Source of the DNA: WLWS01 sp965243105
GTDB lineage: Bacteria > Pseudomonadota > Gammaproteobacteria > Eutrophobiales > Eutrophobiaceae
NCBI GenBank assembly: GCA_965243105.1
Contig: CBDEUC010000003.1
Location: forward strand, 1,302,001-1,366,000
Direction of reading: 5' to 3'
Length of the DNA stretch: 64,000 nt
In this document: piece after piece, positions 26,899-35,755 of the stretch
How positions within the stretch are numbered: the stretch's first letter is position 1
How the letters are laid out: each line of letters starts with the position of its first letter
Made by a program: the position numbers and the translations under genes
Notes under the pieces: model-generated
What the model saw: only the letters and a program-made list of their open reading frames with translations
Database searches by the model: none
Told to the model about the DNA's origin: nothing

Positions 26899-27507
26899 CT
26901 ATTTCCTGATTGACGCTTTCAGGGCGCTGCGAATGACTTCCTCGCTACTCAGGCCCTCCGCGTCAATGGACATGACCAGCTTGCTCGCCTCCTGGGGCTT
27001 GTATCCCAGGGCAATGAGTGCACTTACCGCCTCATCATGGGGATCGGAAACTGCCTGGCTGGTAGCCGATGGAACCGGGTTAGTAGAGGTGCTTCCTGTT
27101 TTCCAGTCCTTCAGGCGGTCACGCATTTCGATAATCAGGCGCTCCGCGGTTTTCTTTCCTACGCCGGGCAAACGGGTCAGGCGGGTGTCATCACCATCGC
27201 GTATACACTGGGCAAACTCATCCGCTTCCATCCCGGACAGGATAGCCAGTGCCATTTTCGCACCCACACCGTTTACCTTGAGCAGGGTTCGAAACAGGAG
27301 CCGCTCTTCCTCTTCGGCAAAGGCAAATAAAAGGTGGGCATCATCCCGCACCACGAGATGGGTATACAGCATTACCTCTTCATCAAGTTCCGGCAGCCTG
27401 TAGATGGTGGTCATGGGGGCCTCTACTTCATAACCCACGCCTTCAACATCGATTATCAACCACGGAGGTTGTTTCTGTATCAACTTGCCGCGCAGGAATC
27501 CAATCAT
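26899..27507 (-). CDS. ruvA: Holliday junction-binding protein RuvA
   Basis: A 202-residue protein starting MIGFLRGKLIQKQPPWLIIDVEGVGYEVEAP. It has helix-hairpin-helix DNA-binding segments (LLKVNGVGAKMALAILSG, LTRLPGVGKKTAERLIIEMRDRL) and a C-terminal RuvB-binding domain (VSALIALGYKPQEASKLV). It recognises four-way junctions. It starts 13 bp after ruvC. Confidence 0.98.
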   Translation of the reverse strand: MIGFLRGKLIQKQPPWLIIDVEGVGYEVEAPMTTIYRLPELDEEVMLYTHLVVRDDAHLLFAFAEEEERLLFRTLLKVNGVGAKMALAILSGMEADEFAQCIRDGDDTRLTRLPGVGKKTAERLIIEMRDRLKDWKTGSTSTNPVPSATSQAVSDPHDEAVSALIALGYKPQEASKLVMSIDAEGLSSEEVIRSALKASIRK

Positions 27508-27520
27508 TTACAGGACCCCT

Positions 27521-28042
27521 TCATCGCATCCTGCCCCGGCTGATGCCGGTAATACCTGCATCCATTTTCAGGATACTCTGCCTGGAATGCCCGTGGCAAA
27601 GCGCTATAGCCAGGGCATCACTGGCATCAGAGGGAGGTTTCCTGTCCAGGCAGAGCAACACCTTGACCATGTGTTGCACCTGCTGTTTCGCTGCATGGCC
27701 ATTACCAACAGAGGCCTGCTTGACCTGTGTCGCGGTGTATTCAAATGTCTCGATACCACGGACGGCGCAGGCCGTAATTGCGGCACCACGTGCCTGTCCG
27801 AGTTTCAATGCCGAGTCAGCATTACGATGCATGAAAACTTTTTCGATGGACATTTCCGCCGGTTGATATTCATCAATAATGGCGTGCAGCCGTTCAAAGA
27901 TGGAGCGCAATTTGTCAGGCAGGGGTTGCCCCTGGATCCTGATAACGCCGTGGTTCACGTGCGTTGCATGGTTACCGGTAATATCAATGATGCCGTAACC
28001 CATGGCCTGGGAACCGGGATCGATTCCAAGGATACGGGTCAT
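27521..28042 (-). CDS. ruvC: Holliday junction resolvase RuvC
   Basis: About 173 residues: MTRILGIDPGSQAMGYGIID carries the first catalytic Asp, EMSIEKVFMHRNADSALKLGQARG the second acidic residue, and KLxxASDASDALAIALCHG-like text near the end the last Asp pair. It cleaves Holliday junctions. A GTG six codons upstream (28060), 3 bases after yebC, is an alternative start; neither start has a strong ribosome site. Confidence 0.96.
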   Translation of the reverse strand: MTRILGIDPGSQAMGYGIIDITGNHATHVNHGVIRIQGQPLPDKLRSIFERLHAIIDEYQPAEMSIEKVFMHRNADSALKLGQARGAAITACAVRGIETFEYTATQVKQASVGNGHAAKQQVQHMVKVLLCLDRKPPSDASDALAIALCHGHSRQSILKMDAGITGISRGRMR

Positions 28043-28062
28043 TCTGTCATCGGTTTTCACCG

Positions 28063-28809
28063 TTAATCTAACTGTGCAAGAATTTCTTCTGATATTTCGG
28101 CGTTGGAATACACTTTCTGCACGTCATCCAGGTCTTCCAGCATATCAAGCAGGCGCAGCATGGTTTCGGCACTTTTCTGCTCAAGTGCACTGCTGGTACT
28201 GGCCTGCATGGTGACCTCTGCATTTTCAGGTTCCAGGTTGGCACCCAATAACGACTCCTTAACATCAACCAGGTCATCGGGACCGGTAATAATGTCGACT
28301 GAACCGTCATCATTGGTCACCACGTCCTCGGCACCCGCTTCAAGCGCCGCTTCCATGAGCACATCTTCATCAGCACCGGCCGGGTAGGAAATCAGGCCGA
28401 CCTTGTTGAACAGGTAAGAAACCGAGCCATCGGTGCCAAGATTGCCGCCGCACTTGGAAAACGCGTGGCGAACTTCAGCAACTGTTCGATTCTTGTTGTC
28501 AGTCATGCAGTCGACCATCACCGCAACGCCCCCCGGGCCGTAGCCCTCGTAGCGAATCTCTTCCAGGTCACCACTGTCATCACCGCCGGCCCCTCTTTTT
28601 ACGGCTCGCTCGATGGTGTCCTTGGGCATACTCTGGGATTTTGCGCCGTCGATGGCCGCCCTGAGACGGGGATTGGCGTCAGGGTCACCACCACCAAGCT
28701 TGGCGGCAACCGTGATTTCCCTGATTAACTTGGTGAATAGCTTGCCTCGCTTGGCGTCCTGGCGGCCTTTACGATGCTGGATATTCGCCCACTTACTATG
28801 TCCTGCCAT
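28063..28809 (-). CDS. yebC: YebC/PmpR-family protein
   Basis: A 248-residue protein starting MAGHSKWANIQHRKGRQDAKRGKLF, with the conserved GYGPGGVAVMVDCMTDNKNRT. The family is described both as a DNA-binding transcription regulator and as a factor easing ribosome stalling. It is the classic upstream neighbour of ruvC and ends just before it. Confidence 0.96.
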   Translation of the reverse strand: MAGHSKWANIQHRKGRQDAKRGKLFTKLIREITVAAKLGGGDPDANPRLRAAIDGAKSQSMPKDTIERAVKRGAGGDDSGDLEEIRYEGYGPGGVAVMVDCMTDNKNRTVAEVRHAFSKCGGNLGTDGSVSYLFNKVGLISYPAGADEDVLMEAALEAGAEDVVTNDDGSVDIITGPDDLVDVKESLLGANLEPENAEVTMQASTSSALEQKSAETMLRLLDMLEDLDDVQKVYSNAEISEEILAQLD

Positions 28810-28919
28810 TATTAACTTCCGGGCCTTTGAATTTGGTAAAAGTTTAACATTTTCAGTGAGTCACTCCCAAACCTGTAAGCAGAATCTGCTTACCCAGCCT
28901 GAATACCGGTAAACGATCA

Positions 28920-30050
28920 TCAATAACCGCTTTTCATGTTCACGGTGTTCAGCATTGCCTCGCCGGCAACATAGCGTCGAAGGTTCTCGGTAACGAAGAC
29001 CCAGAAACGTTTCATGACCAGGTCCGAATAGGCGCTGATATGCGGGGTGATAATGACATTATCCATGGCCCATAGCGGGTGCCCGGAAGGCAGGGGTTCA
29101 GGTTCAGTCACATCAAGCGCGGCGCCAGCCAGCCTTCCCTCTTCAAGGGCTGCCACCAGGTCCGCTGTTACAACACTTTTACCACGACCTATGTTGATAA
29201 ATATCGCCGTTTTCCTGACCTGGGCAAAAAAGGCCGCATCAAAAAGATTAGTGGTAGACCTGGTCAGGGGTGTTGCATTGACAATCACGTCTGCCTTTTG
29301 AGCCAGCTCGTGAAGCTCCGGTGCCAGTCCAACATAATCAACAAAACCTGGTCCGCTCCTGCTTGAATTCCTGGTAGCCAGCACTTTCATACCCAGCCCC
29401 TTGGCGCGCCAGGCGATCTCCGAGCCGATACCACCCAGCCCAACCACGAGCATGGTTTTGCCCCTGACCTCAAGCATCGGAAATTTACCCGGAATCCCAT
29501 TATCCCACTTGCCCTCGTGCTGGGCCGCATAAAATCGAGGTAGCTGTCGCCCGAGGGACAGCATCATTGCAATGACATGCTCTGCAATACCCGCACCGTA
29601 AACACCCTTCATGTTTGTTAACAGGACGTCACCATTTTCAAGGCCGTTTCTACCACCGCATCTATCCACGCCGGCACTGAAGTGCTGCACCCATCGAATG
29701 TTTTTCATCTCGTCACTGAAAACCGTGCAGGAACCGAGCAGGACGTCAGCAGTAGCAAGTGCCTTCGACGCAGCCTCAGCATTCGAAAAAATGTGAAGCC
29801 GGGCCGCGCCCGCCGCCGCTTCGAGTTTTTTCCTCAACGCGGGCTCAAGACCAGAACTGGCCCAGGAACTCACCACGACAACGTCGCGTGGTTTCTCCCA
29901 GCCACTGCGTTCGCTGACTGCCTGCTTGCTTTCCCTGATGTACATTTCATCGAGGATTTGCTGGCTTTCCTGGTCCGCAAGCACCTTGCCGCTGATTGCC
30001 GTACATGCGAGCAACATGGAAAAAAGAGTTATGCAGGTTTTTCTATTCAT
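28920..30050 (-). CDS. Exported D-2-hydroxyacid dehydrogenase family protein
   Basis: A 376-residue protein with a D-isomer-specific 2-hydroxyacid dehydrogenase fold: Rossmann motif VVGLGGIGSEIAWRAKGLG, INIGRGKSVV, LAGAALDVTEPEPLPSGHPLW and NVIITPHISAYSD with the catalytic His. Unusually, it begins with a signal peptide (NRKTCITLFSMLLACTAISG), containing a lipobox-like LLAC at Cys16 and a possible signal peptidase I site after VLA at 23-25. Cytoplasmic relatives lack this, so export to the periplasm or a membrane-anchored form is predicted, where NAD(P) supply would be a puzzle. The next gene upstream is a lipase 6 bp away. Confidence 0.87.
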   Translation of the reverse strand: MNRKTCITLFSMLLACTAISGKVLADQESQQILDEMYIRESKQAVSERSGWEKPRDVVVVSSWASSGLEPALRKKLEAAAGAARLHIFSNAEAASKALATADVLLGSCTVFSDEMKNIRWVQHFSAGVDRCGGRNGLENGDVLLTNMKGVYGAGIAEHVIAMMLSLGRQLPRFYAAQHEGKWDNGIPGKFPMLEVRGKTMLVVGLGGIGSEIAWRAKGLGMKVLATRNSSRSGPGFVDYVGLAPELHELAQKADVIVNATPLTRSTTNLFDAAFFAQVRKTAIFINIGRGKSVVTADLVAALEEGRLAGAALDVTEPEPLPSGHPLWAMDNVIITPHISAYSDLVMKRFWVFVTENLRRYVAGEAMLNTVNMKSGY

Positions 30051-30056
30051 GGTTTT

Positions 30057-30692
30057 TTACCGGTTGGGTGTGGGTAGAAATTTACCATGCCTGAGAAAGT
30101 TCACAATTTGTTCCAGGGCCTGGCTGGATAAAAGGAGTCCAAAATGAGACAGCGGCAGGCAAACATGATCCTTCATTCCTTCAAGACGGGTCTCCGCGAC
30201 AGACACGGTACCGTCATTTGGTGCCTCGAGGCCGGGAATGATAATACCCATACCAAACCTGAGTGTGCCGGCAACGCTACCAAGCTCCGCGCCCTGCTGC
30301 CAGGGAGGAATATCGCCAAGCAAACCGGCCTCTGTACTCTTTCCGAGAAGACAACTGGTAACACTGAAGGCATTCAGCTGCTGTGCTGAATGACTGCCGT
30401 TATGTGGAGAGCCCAGGGTAACCACTCGACCCGGGGCCTGCCGGGGAAAAGCCTGATACAGGTGCCTGACTACCAATCCACCCAGGCTATGTGCGACGAG
30501 GTGCACGGTGCTCGACTCGATGGTTTGAAGAAAGTCATTAAGCCGGGTGGCGTTCTGTGCCGGTGATGCAAGAACACTACTGTAGGTAAACTGGTAAACC
30601 TCGTAATGCTCGCCGAGGCGATGACGTAAGAGACTCATATCGAGGCCATTTACCCAGAGCCCATGTATACAGACTACGGCTTCCCTGGTCAC
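30057..30692 (-). CDS. Alpha/beta hydrolase (lipase/PGAP1-like)
   Basis: A 211-residue protein with the oxyanion segment VCIHGLWVNGLDM, nucleophile elbow VAHSLGGLVVRHLY (GxSxG type with Ser), VVTLGSPHNGS and a late SHFGLLLS that could supply the catalytic His. It resembles esterases or lipases of the PGAP1/LipA kind. No signal peptide is seen. Its stop is 6 bp from the start of the exported dehydrogenase, so they are probably co-transcribed. The substrate is unknown. Confidence 0.84.
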   Translation of the reverse strand: MTREAVVCIHGLWVNGLDMSLLRHRLGEHYEVYQFTYSSVLASPAQNATRLNDFLQTIESSTVHLVAHSLGGLVVRHLYQAFPRQAPGRVVTLGSPHNGSHSAQQLNAFSVTSCLLGKSTEAGLLGDIPPWQQGAELGSVAGTLRFGMGIIIPGLEAPNDGTVSVAETRLEGMKDHVCLPLSHFGLLLSSQALEQIVNFLRHGKFLPTPNR

Positions 30693-30737
30693 TGCTGGCG
30701 AAAAAGAAACTGGGCTGGAAAGTAAGGGCAGGGAAGT

Positions 30738-31811
30738 TTACGCATCGCCCGCCAGCTGTTGCTGGCTTTTGGAAAACTCCAGCAGGCGGGTAATGGGGCG
30801 ATTTGCCTTTTCAATAATGTCAGCCGCAACATGTATTTCGTTGCTGCCGGATTCAAGCACCGCGGCAAGCTTGGTGAGGCTGTTCATTGCCATCCACGGA
30901 CAATGGGCACAACTTTTACAGGTTGCGCTTTTGCCGGCAGTGGGTGCCTCGATAAAGGTTTTACCCGGGGCTGCCTGTTGCATCTTGTGGAAGATGCCAT
31001 TGTCGGTGGCAACGATAAACTCCATTGCATCCAGCTGTTGTGCTGCCTTGATAATACCGGTCGTGGAACTGACGACGTCAGCCTGGCGAATTACTGGCGC
31101 CGGTGATTCCGGGTGAACCAGTACCTTGGCCATGGGGTGCTGCCGGCGCAGCTGCTCCAGTTCCAGCGCCTTGAACTCCTCGTGCACCACGCAACTTCCC
31201 TGCCACAGGATCATATCCGCACCGGTTTGCTGCTGGACATATTCACCCAGGTAACGATCCGGAGCCCACAGTATTTTCTGACCCTGGTCCTTCAGGTGTT
31301 GTACGACATCCACTGCGCTACCGGAGGTTACCATCCAGTCAGCCCTTGCCTTGACCTCAGCGCTGGTGTTGGCATATACCACCACGGTATGATCCGGGTG
31401 CTCATCACAAAAGGCAGAGAACTCATCAACCGGGCAACCGATGTCCAGGGAACACTCGGCATTTAAATCAGGCATCAGGATGCGTTTTTCAGGATTGAGA
31501 ATCTTTGCCGTTTCTCCCATGAAACGTACGCCACAGACCACCAGCGTTTTTGCATCCGCCTCGTTACCAAAACGTGCCATGTCCAGTGAGTCTGAAACAT
31601 AGCCTCCCGTTTCGTCCGCCAGCACCTGTAAGTCCGCATCAGTATAGTAATGCGCTACCATGATGGCATCCTGCTCTACCAGCAACTCCCTTATTCGTGA
31701 CTTCAATTCCTGCCTGGATGCATCATCCAGCACTTCGCAGACGGTATCCGGTATCTGTTCCGGCGTCAGCCTGTAATCAGCAAATTCGGCAATTGGGGAT
31801 ATGGCGTTCAT
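30738..31811 (-). CDS. nadA: Quinolinate synthase NadA
   Basis: A 357-residue enzyme that condenses iminoaspartate with dihydroxyacetone phosphate to quinolinate in NAD synthesis. VAHYYTDADLQVLADETGGYVSDSLDMA begins the fold, with GVRFMGETAKILNPEK, CVVHEEF and the C-terminal CKSCAHCPWMAMN cluster that binds the [4Fe-4S] centre. It lies 12 bp after the NrtR-type regulator and is likely its target. No nadB or nadC is in the window. Confidence 0.97.
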   Translation of the reverse strand: MNAISPIAEFADYRLTPEQIPDTVCEVLDDASRQELKSRIRELLVEQDAIMVAHYYTDADLQVLADETGGYVSDSLDMARFGNEADAKTLVVCGVRFMGETAKILNPEKRILMPDLNAECSLDIGCPVDEFSAFCDEHPDHTVVVYANTSAEVKARADWMVTSGSAVDVVQHLKDQGQKILWAPDRYLGEYVQQQTGADMILWQGSCVVHEEFKALELEQLRRQHPMAKVLVHPESPAPVIRQADVVSSTTGIIKAAQQLDAMEFIVATDNGIFHKMQQAAPGKTFIEAPTAGKSATCKSCAHCPWMAMNSLTKLAAVLESGSNEIHVAADIIEKANRPITRLLEFSKSQQQLAGDA

Positions 31812-31823
31812 GTTCCTGTTCTT

Positions 31824-32489
31824 CTACTTGATGAATTCAACCTGCCCTGGTGTTTTCAGGGTGTACAGGCGAGCGGGTCGATGGCTGCCGTTCCTTCGAA
31901 CTTCACCGGTGTCTTCCATGCAATCATAGGCAAGCATTCGTTTCCTGAAATTTCGCTTGTCCAGCGTATCTCCATGGATAATTTCGTAGACACGCTGTAA
32001 TTCGCTGAGGGTGAACTTGCTCGGCATAAACTGCAGGGCGATAGTGGAGTACGCAAGCTTGGCGGTTAATCGTTGCTTTGCCTTGCTGATAATCTGGCGG
32101 TGATCAAAAGCCAGTTCCGGAAGATCCTCGATGTCGAACCACGCGGTTTCCCTGGCGTCGCTCCCGGCATCAAGGTTAAGCCGGTCGATGGGTACCAGGC
32201 TGTAATAGGCCACGGTGATCACCCGCTCCCTCGGGTCACGCTCAGGCTTGCCAAAGGTGTATAGCTGCTCCAGGTAGACACCACTGATGCCGGTCTCTTC
32301 GCGTAATTCGCGCAACGCCGCCTGCTCGAGATCTTCTTCAATCTCGACGAAACCACCGGGCAGCGCCCAGCCATTTTGAAAAGGCTCACTCAGACGACGG
32401 ATCAACAACACTTTCAGCTTCTCCTGCTGAATAGTGAAAATAACGATGTCCGTGGTCACCGCGGGATGTGGATATTCGTACTGGAACAT
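31824..32489 (-). CDS. nrtR: NrtR-type transcriptional regulator (Nudix plus winged helix)
   Basis: A 221-residue protein: an N-terminal Nudix domain (about 10-140) with an intact Nudix box (GGFVEIEEDLEQAALRELRE then ETGI) and a C-terminal winged-helix domain (about 150-221; FTLSELQRVYEIIHGDTLDKRNFRKRML). NrtR regulators repress NAD-biosynthesis genes and respond to ADP-ribose or related NAD metabolites. The placement directly before nadA and the two palindromes immediately upstream support this call. A ribosome site (AAGG) lies inside the promoter-proximal palindrome, so repressor binding should also cover the start region. Confidence 0.92.
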   Translation of the reverse strand: MFQYEYPHPAVTTDIVIFTIQQEKLKVLLIRRLSEPFQNGWALPGGFVEIEEDLEQAALRELREETGISGVYLEQLYTFGKPERDPRERVITVAYYSLVPIDRLNLDAGSDARETAWFDIEDLPELAFDHRQIISKAKQRLTAKLAYSTIALQFMPSKFTLSELQRVYEIIHGDTLDKRNFRKRMLAYDCMEDTGEVRRNGSHRPARLYTLKTPGQVEFIK

Positions 32490-32494
32490 TGACC

Positions 32495-32515
32495 TTAGTG
32501 TAAAAAGTACAATAA
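32495..32515. promoter_or_regulatory. Candidate NrtR operator 1 (imperfect palindrome)
   Basis: TTAGTGTA-N5-TACAATAA on the plus strand, a 21-bp site with one mismatch in symmetry, begins 5 bp upstream of the nrtR start codon. It shares its left arm and layout (8-5-8) with the perfect palindrome 35 bp away. That these are NrtR sites is inferred from position next to nrtR-nadA. Confidence 0.72.
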
Positions 32516-32529
32516 CTAGGGTCGAAAGC

Positions 32530-32550
32530 TTAGTGTATTTTGTACACTAA
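32530..32550. promoter_or_regulatory. Candidate NrtR operator 2 (perfect palindrome)
   Basis: TTAGTGTA-N5-TACACTAA has perfect 8-bp arms. Its centre is 35 bp from that of operator 1, and it lies between the end of aspS (32572) and nrtR. Two copies with the same arm sequence and spacing make chance unlikely. They probably allow autoregulation of nrtR and control of nadA. Confidence 0.78.
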
Positions 32551-32571
32551 AAGCAAGAAGATTTTTTGGCT

Positions 32572-34356
32572 TTATTCCTCGCCTTTTGCCCGTGCCGTGC
32601 GGATTCCCAGCTCTTTCAGCTGGCGCTTTGAGGCAACTGACGGAGCGGATGTGAGCAGGCAGCTTGCACTCTGGGTCTTGGGAAAAGCAATCACCTCGCG
32701 AATCGAGTCCACGCCAGCCATCATCATGACAATGCGATCCAGGCCAAAAGCGATACCCCCGTGTGGTGGGCAACCGTACTCCAGTGCATCCACCAGGAAG
32801 CCAAATTTTTCCCGGGACTCTTCTTCGTCGATGCCAAGCACGCGAAACGCCGCCATCTGCATTTCAGGCCGATGAATACGCACCGAGCCTCCACCGATTT
32901 CCAGGCCATTGAGCACCATGTCATAGGCTCGGGAGAGACTTTCTCCAGGATTGGACTCAAGTTCGCCGGGATCGCTTGACTGTGGAGCGGTAAAGGGGTG
33001 ATGCAGTGCGTCCCAACGTTTTTCATCATCGTTGTATTCAAACATGGGAAAGTCCACCACCCACAGTGGTGACCAGTCACCGCTGTATAAATCCATATCG
33101 GCACAGAGCTTGTCCCTCAGGGCCGCCAGTGAATCGTTCACTACCTTTGCCTTGTCCGCGCCAAAGAAAATCAAATCGCCCGCTTTCGCCCCGGTGCGCT
33201 GCATGATCGCCTCAACAACGTTATCTGGCAGAAACTTGAGTATGGGAGACTGCAAACCCTCGCGGCCCGTGGTCTCGTCGTTAACCTTTATATATGCCAG
33301 CCCCCTGGCACCGTAGTTTCCGACAAATGCCGTCAGGTCATCGATTTCCTTGCGTGTCAGTTCGCTGCCCCCGGGAAGATGCAGTGCCGCAACGCGGCCA
33401 TCTGCCATGTTTGCTGGCCCTGAAAAGACCTTGAACTCAACTTCCTTCATGACGTCGCTGACATCGATCAGCTCCAGCGGGTTGCGAAGATCAGGGCGGT
33501 CCGTGCCAAAACGCTGTATCGCTTCTGTATAGGTCATGCGGGGAAAGGGTGAAGGCAGATCCACCTCGAGAATTTCCCTGAACAGGCCCGTGATCAGTTC
33601 CTCCATGACAGCGGTGATTTCTTCCTCGCTCATAAAGGACGTCTCGATATCGAGCTGGGTAAATTCCGGCTGGCGATCGGCACGCAGGTCCTCATCGCGA
33701 AAGCAGCGTACTATCTGGTAATAGCGATCCATACCCGACATCATCAACAGCTGCTTGAAAAGCTGCGGTGACTGCGGCAGTGCAAAGAATTCTCCCTGGT
33801 GGGTTCGACTTGGCACCAGGTAATCCCGAGCACCTTCCGGTGTTGCCTTCGTTAGCATGGGTGTTTCAATTTCCATGAAGCCCCTGTCATCCAGAAACTG
33901 GCGCATGGCCCTGCTGACCTGGCTACGCAGGCGCAGGTTATGCTGCATGGAAGGTCGACGCAGGTCCACGTAGCGATAACGCAGTCGAATATCATCGTGA
34001 ACATGTACGTGCTCATCGTCGAGCTGGAAGGGAGGCGTTTTCGCGGAATTAAGGATCTCGATGCTGTAGCCCAGCACCTCCACTTCGCCGGTCGCCATTT
34101 CCGGGTTAATCGTACCCTCGGGCCGGGCTCTCACCTTGCCGGTAATATGAAGTACATACTCACTTCGCACAGCATCCGCTATAGCAAAGGCTTCTGCGCG
34201 GTCAGGATCAAAAACCACCTGGGCAATGCCTTCACGGTCGCGCAGGTCAATGAATATCACGCCACCGTGGTCACGGCGACGGTGGACCCAACCATACAGC
34301 TCCACTTCCTGGTCGATATCACTGCTGGTGAGTTGTCCGCAATAATGGCTGCGCAT
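32572..34356 (-). CDS. aspS: Aspartyl-tRNA synthetase
   Basis: A 594-residue class IIb aminoacyl-tRNA synthetase of the long bacterial type. The N-terminal anticodon-binding OB-fold contains ELYGWVHRRRDHGGVIFIDLRDR; class II motifs include FMEIETPMLTKATPEGARDY, FRDEDLRADRQPEFTQLD and GIAFGLDRIVMM; the bacterial insertion (GAD-type) domain lies between. It charges tRNA-Asp. It is placed after DUF502 and before nrtR; in many gammaproteobacteria it directly precedes yebC-ruvC. Confidence 0.98.
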   Translation of the reverse strand: MRSHYCGQLTSSDIDQEVELYGWVHRRRDHGGVIFIDLRDREGIAQVVFDPDRAEAFAIADAVRSEYVLHITGKVRARPEGTINPEMATGEVEVLGYSIEILNSAKTPPFQLDDEHVHVHDDIRLRYRYVDLRRPSMQHNLRLRSQVSRAMRQFLDDRGFMEIETPMLTKATPEGARDYLVPSRTHQGEFFALPQSPQLFKQLLMMSGMDRYYQIVRCFRDEDLRADRQPEFTQLDIETSFMSEEEITAVMEELITGLFREILEVDLPSPFPRMTYTEAIQRFGTDRPDLRNPLELIDVSDVMKEVEFKVFSGPANMADGRVAALHLPGGSELTRKEIDDLTAFVGNYGARGLAYIKVNDETTGREGLQSPILKFLPDNVVEAIMQRTGAKAGDLIFFGADKAKVVNDSLAALRDKLCADMDLYSGDWSPLWVVDFPMFEYNDDEKRWDALHHPFTAPQSSDPGELESNPGESLSRAYDMVLNGLEIGGGSVRIHRPEMQMAAFRVLGIDEEESREKFGFLVDALEYGCPPHGGIAFGLDRIVMMMAGVDSIREVIAFPKTQSASCLLTSAPSVASKRQLKELGIRTARAKGEE

Positions 34357-34432
34357 GGGTTAAATTCCTGATGATCCTGAAAAAAGAGGCGGCATATTAC
34401 GGGCGGATGCGCGAATGCGCAAGTAAGCGGGT

Positions 34433-35080
34433 TCAGGCTGGTTTTAGCACGGATTCACGGATTGGTCCGTCAGGCACCACCACACCGATAGAGATGATAA
34501 ATTTAAACCCCTCTTCCACCGTCATATCCAGCTCGATGACATCTTCCCTGGGAAACAGCAGGATAAAACCGGACGTGGGATTTGGTGTTGTCGGCAGGAA
34601 GACCGCCAGCATCTCCTTGTCCAGGCCGTTTACATCCATTTCCACGCCGTCGTTGGAGAGAAAACCAATACTCCAGATTCCCTTGCGGGGATACTCCGCC
34701 ATCACTACCTTGCGAAATGACCTGCCCTTTGAACTCAACAGGGTAAAAGAAATTTGCTTGACCGCGTTATAAATACTGCGAACTACTGGAATGCGGTTAA
34801 GGGTTTTCTCCCACAACATTACCAGTTCCCGGCCAAGCAGGTTCGCCGCCAGCATTCCGGTCAGCAGCAGGACACAAACGGCGATGAAAAGGCCAAATCC
34901 CGGTATGGAAAAACCAAATAGCGCCTCGGGCCGATACTCCAGCGGTAATATAAGGATAATCTTGTCGAGTAAATCGATAACCAGCTTGAGAATGACTACC
35001 GTCGCCGCCAGGGGAAGCCAGACAAGGAGTCCGGCAATGAGGTATTTTCTGAGAGCCGCCAGCATGCTCAAAGCATGCAC
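34433..35080 (-). CDS. DUF502 membrane protein
   Basis: A 215-residue protein with two hydrophobic segments (about 11-40 and 56-80) and the DUF502 signatures YLIAGLLVWLPLAATVVILK, GMLAANLLGRELVMLWEK, RIPVVRSIYNAVKQ and VFLPTTPNPTSGFILLFPREDV. The biochemical function is unknown. It is conserved between fmdB and aspS in gammaproteobacteria, which is the order seen here. Confidence 0.92.
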   Translation of the reverse strand: MHALSMLAALRKYLIAGLLVWLPLAATVVILKLVIDLLDKIILILPLEYRPEALFGFSIPGFGLFIAVCVLLLTGMLAANLLGRELVMLWEKTLNRIPVVRSIYNAVKQISFTLLSSKGRSFRKVVMAEYPRKGIWSIGFLSNDGVEMDVNGLDKEMLAVFLPTTPNPTSGFILLFPREDVIELDMTVEEGFKFIISIGVVVPDGPIRESVLKPA

Positions 35081-35104
35081 TAATCAGCAGCGCTTGACTA
35101 CCGG

Positions 35105-35440
35105 CTAGTCACTGCTTGAGGCGGTAGAACTGGGCTTGCTTTCAGTTTTTTTCGCAGCGCCGTCACCACCTTTAGTGGAACCGGAGTCACTCGACTTGGC
35201 GCCACTCGAACTTTCCGGTTTTTTACTGTCCGAGGTGGACAGGTTTTTCTGCTGCTTCTTGTCCTTGAAGTCGGTTTCATACCAGCCTGAGCCGCTGAGC
35301 CTGAATGCCGCGGCCGATACCAGTTTACGAAGTGCGGCTTCACCACATTCGGGACAGTCTTTCAGCGGCTCATCACTTATTTTCTGCAGGGTCTCAAACT
35401 TGTGACTGCAGTCATCGCACTGGTACTCGTAAATGGGCAC
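35105..35440 (-). CDS. FmdB-family zinc ribbon protein
   Basis: A 111-residue protein with MPIYEYQCDDCSHKFE and DCPECGEAALRKLVS, giving a CxxC plus CxxC zinc ribbon (about residues 8-35). A Ser/Lys-rich, low-complexity tail follows (about 60-111). Named after the FmdB regulator from amidase operons, but the function in this context is unknown. It starts the fmdB-DUF502-aspS run. Confidence 0.92.
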   Translation of the reverse strand: MPIYEYQCDDCSHKFETLQKISDEPLKDCPECGEAALRKLVSAAAFRLSGSGWYETDFKDKKQQKNLSTSDSKKPESSSGAKSSDSGSTKGGDGAAKKTESKPSSTASSSD

Positions 35441-35624
35441 GGCCTTACCTCGTGAAATATCGGAACGCGGAGAAAATAGGGGTGAAAGCGCGCAAAATCA
35501 AGGGCGCAGACATAAAAAAATCCTTTCTATCCCTGATCCGGCTGTTCCCGTGGTTTTACCCGGGCCTAAACTCCGGTATCATCGCCATCCTCGTGGCGCC
35601 GTCGCGTGTTTTATTTTCCCATAT

Positions 35625-35700
35625 GGGTCGTTAGCTCAGTCGGTAGAGCAGTGGATTTTTAATCCATTGGTCATAGGTTCGAATCCTATACGACCCACCA
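35625..35700 (+). tRNA. tRNA-Lys (anticodon UUU)
   Basis: 76 nt forming a full cloverleaf: acceptor GGGTCGT pairing with ACGACCC, D stem GCTC/GAGC, anticodon stem GTGGA/TCCAT with loop TTTTTAA (anticodon TTT), T stem ATAGG/CCTAT with TTCGAAT, and encoded ACCA. Encoded CCA is typical for gammaproteobacteria. Single gene, no other tRNA nearby. Confidence 0.97.
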
Positions 35701-35755
35701 TTTCCCTTCCCCGCGTTTCCCTGGCAAGTCAGTATGTACCTGCCGAGCCATCAAA

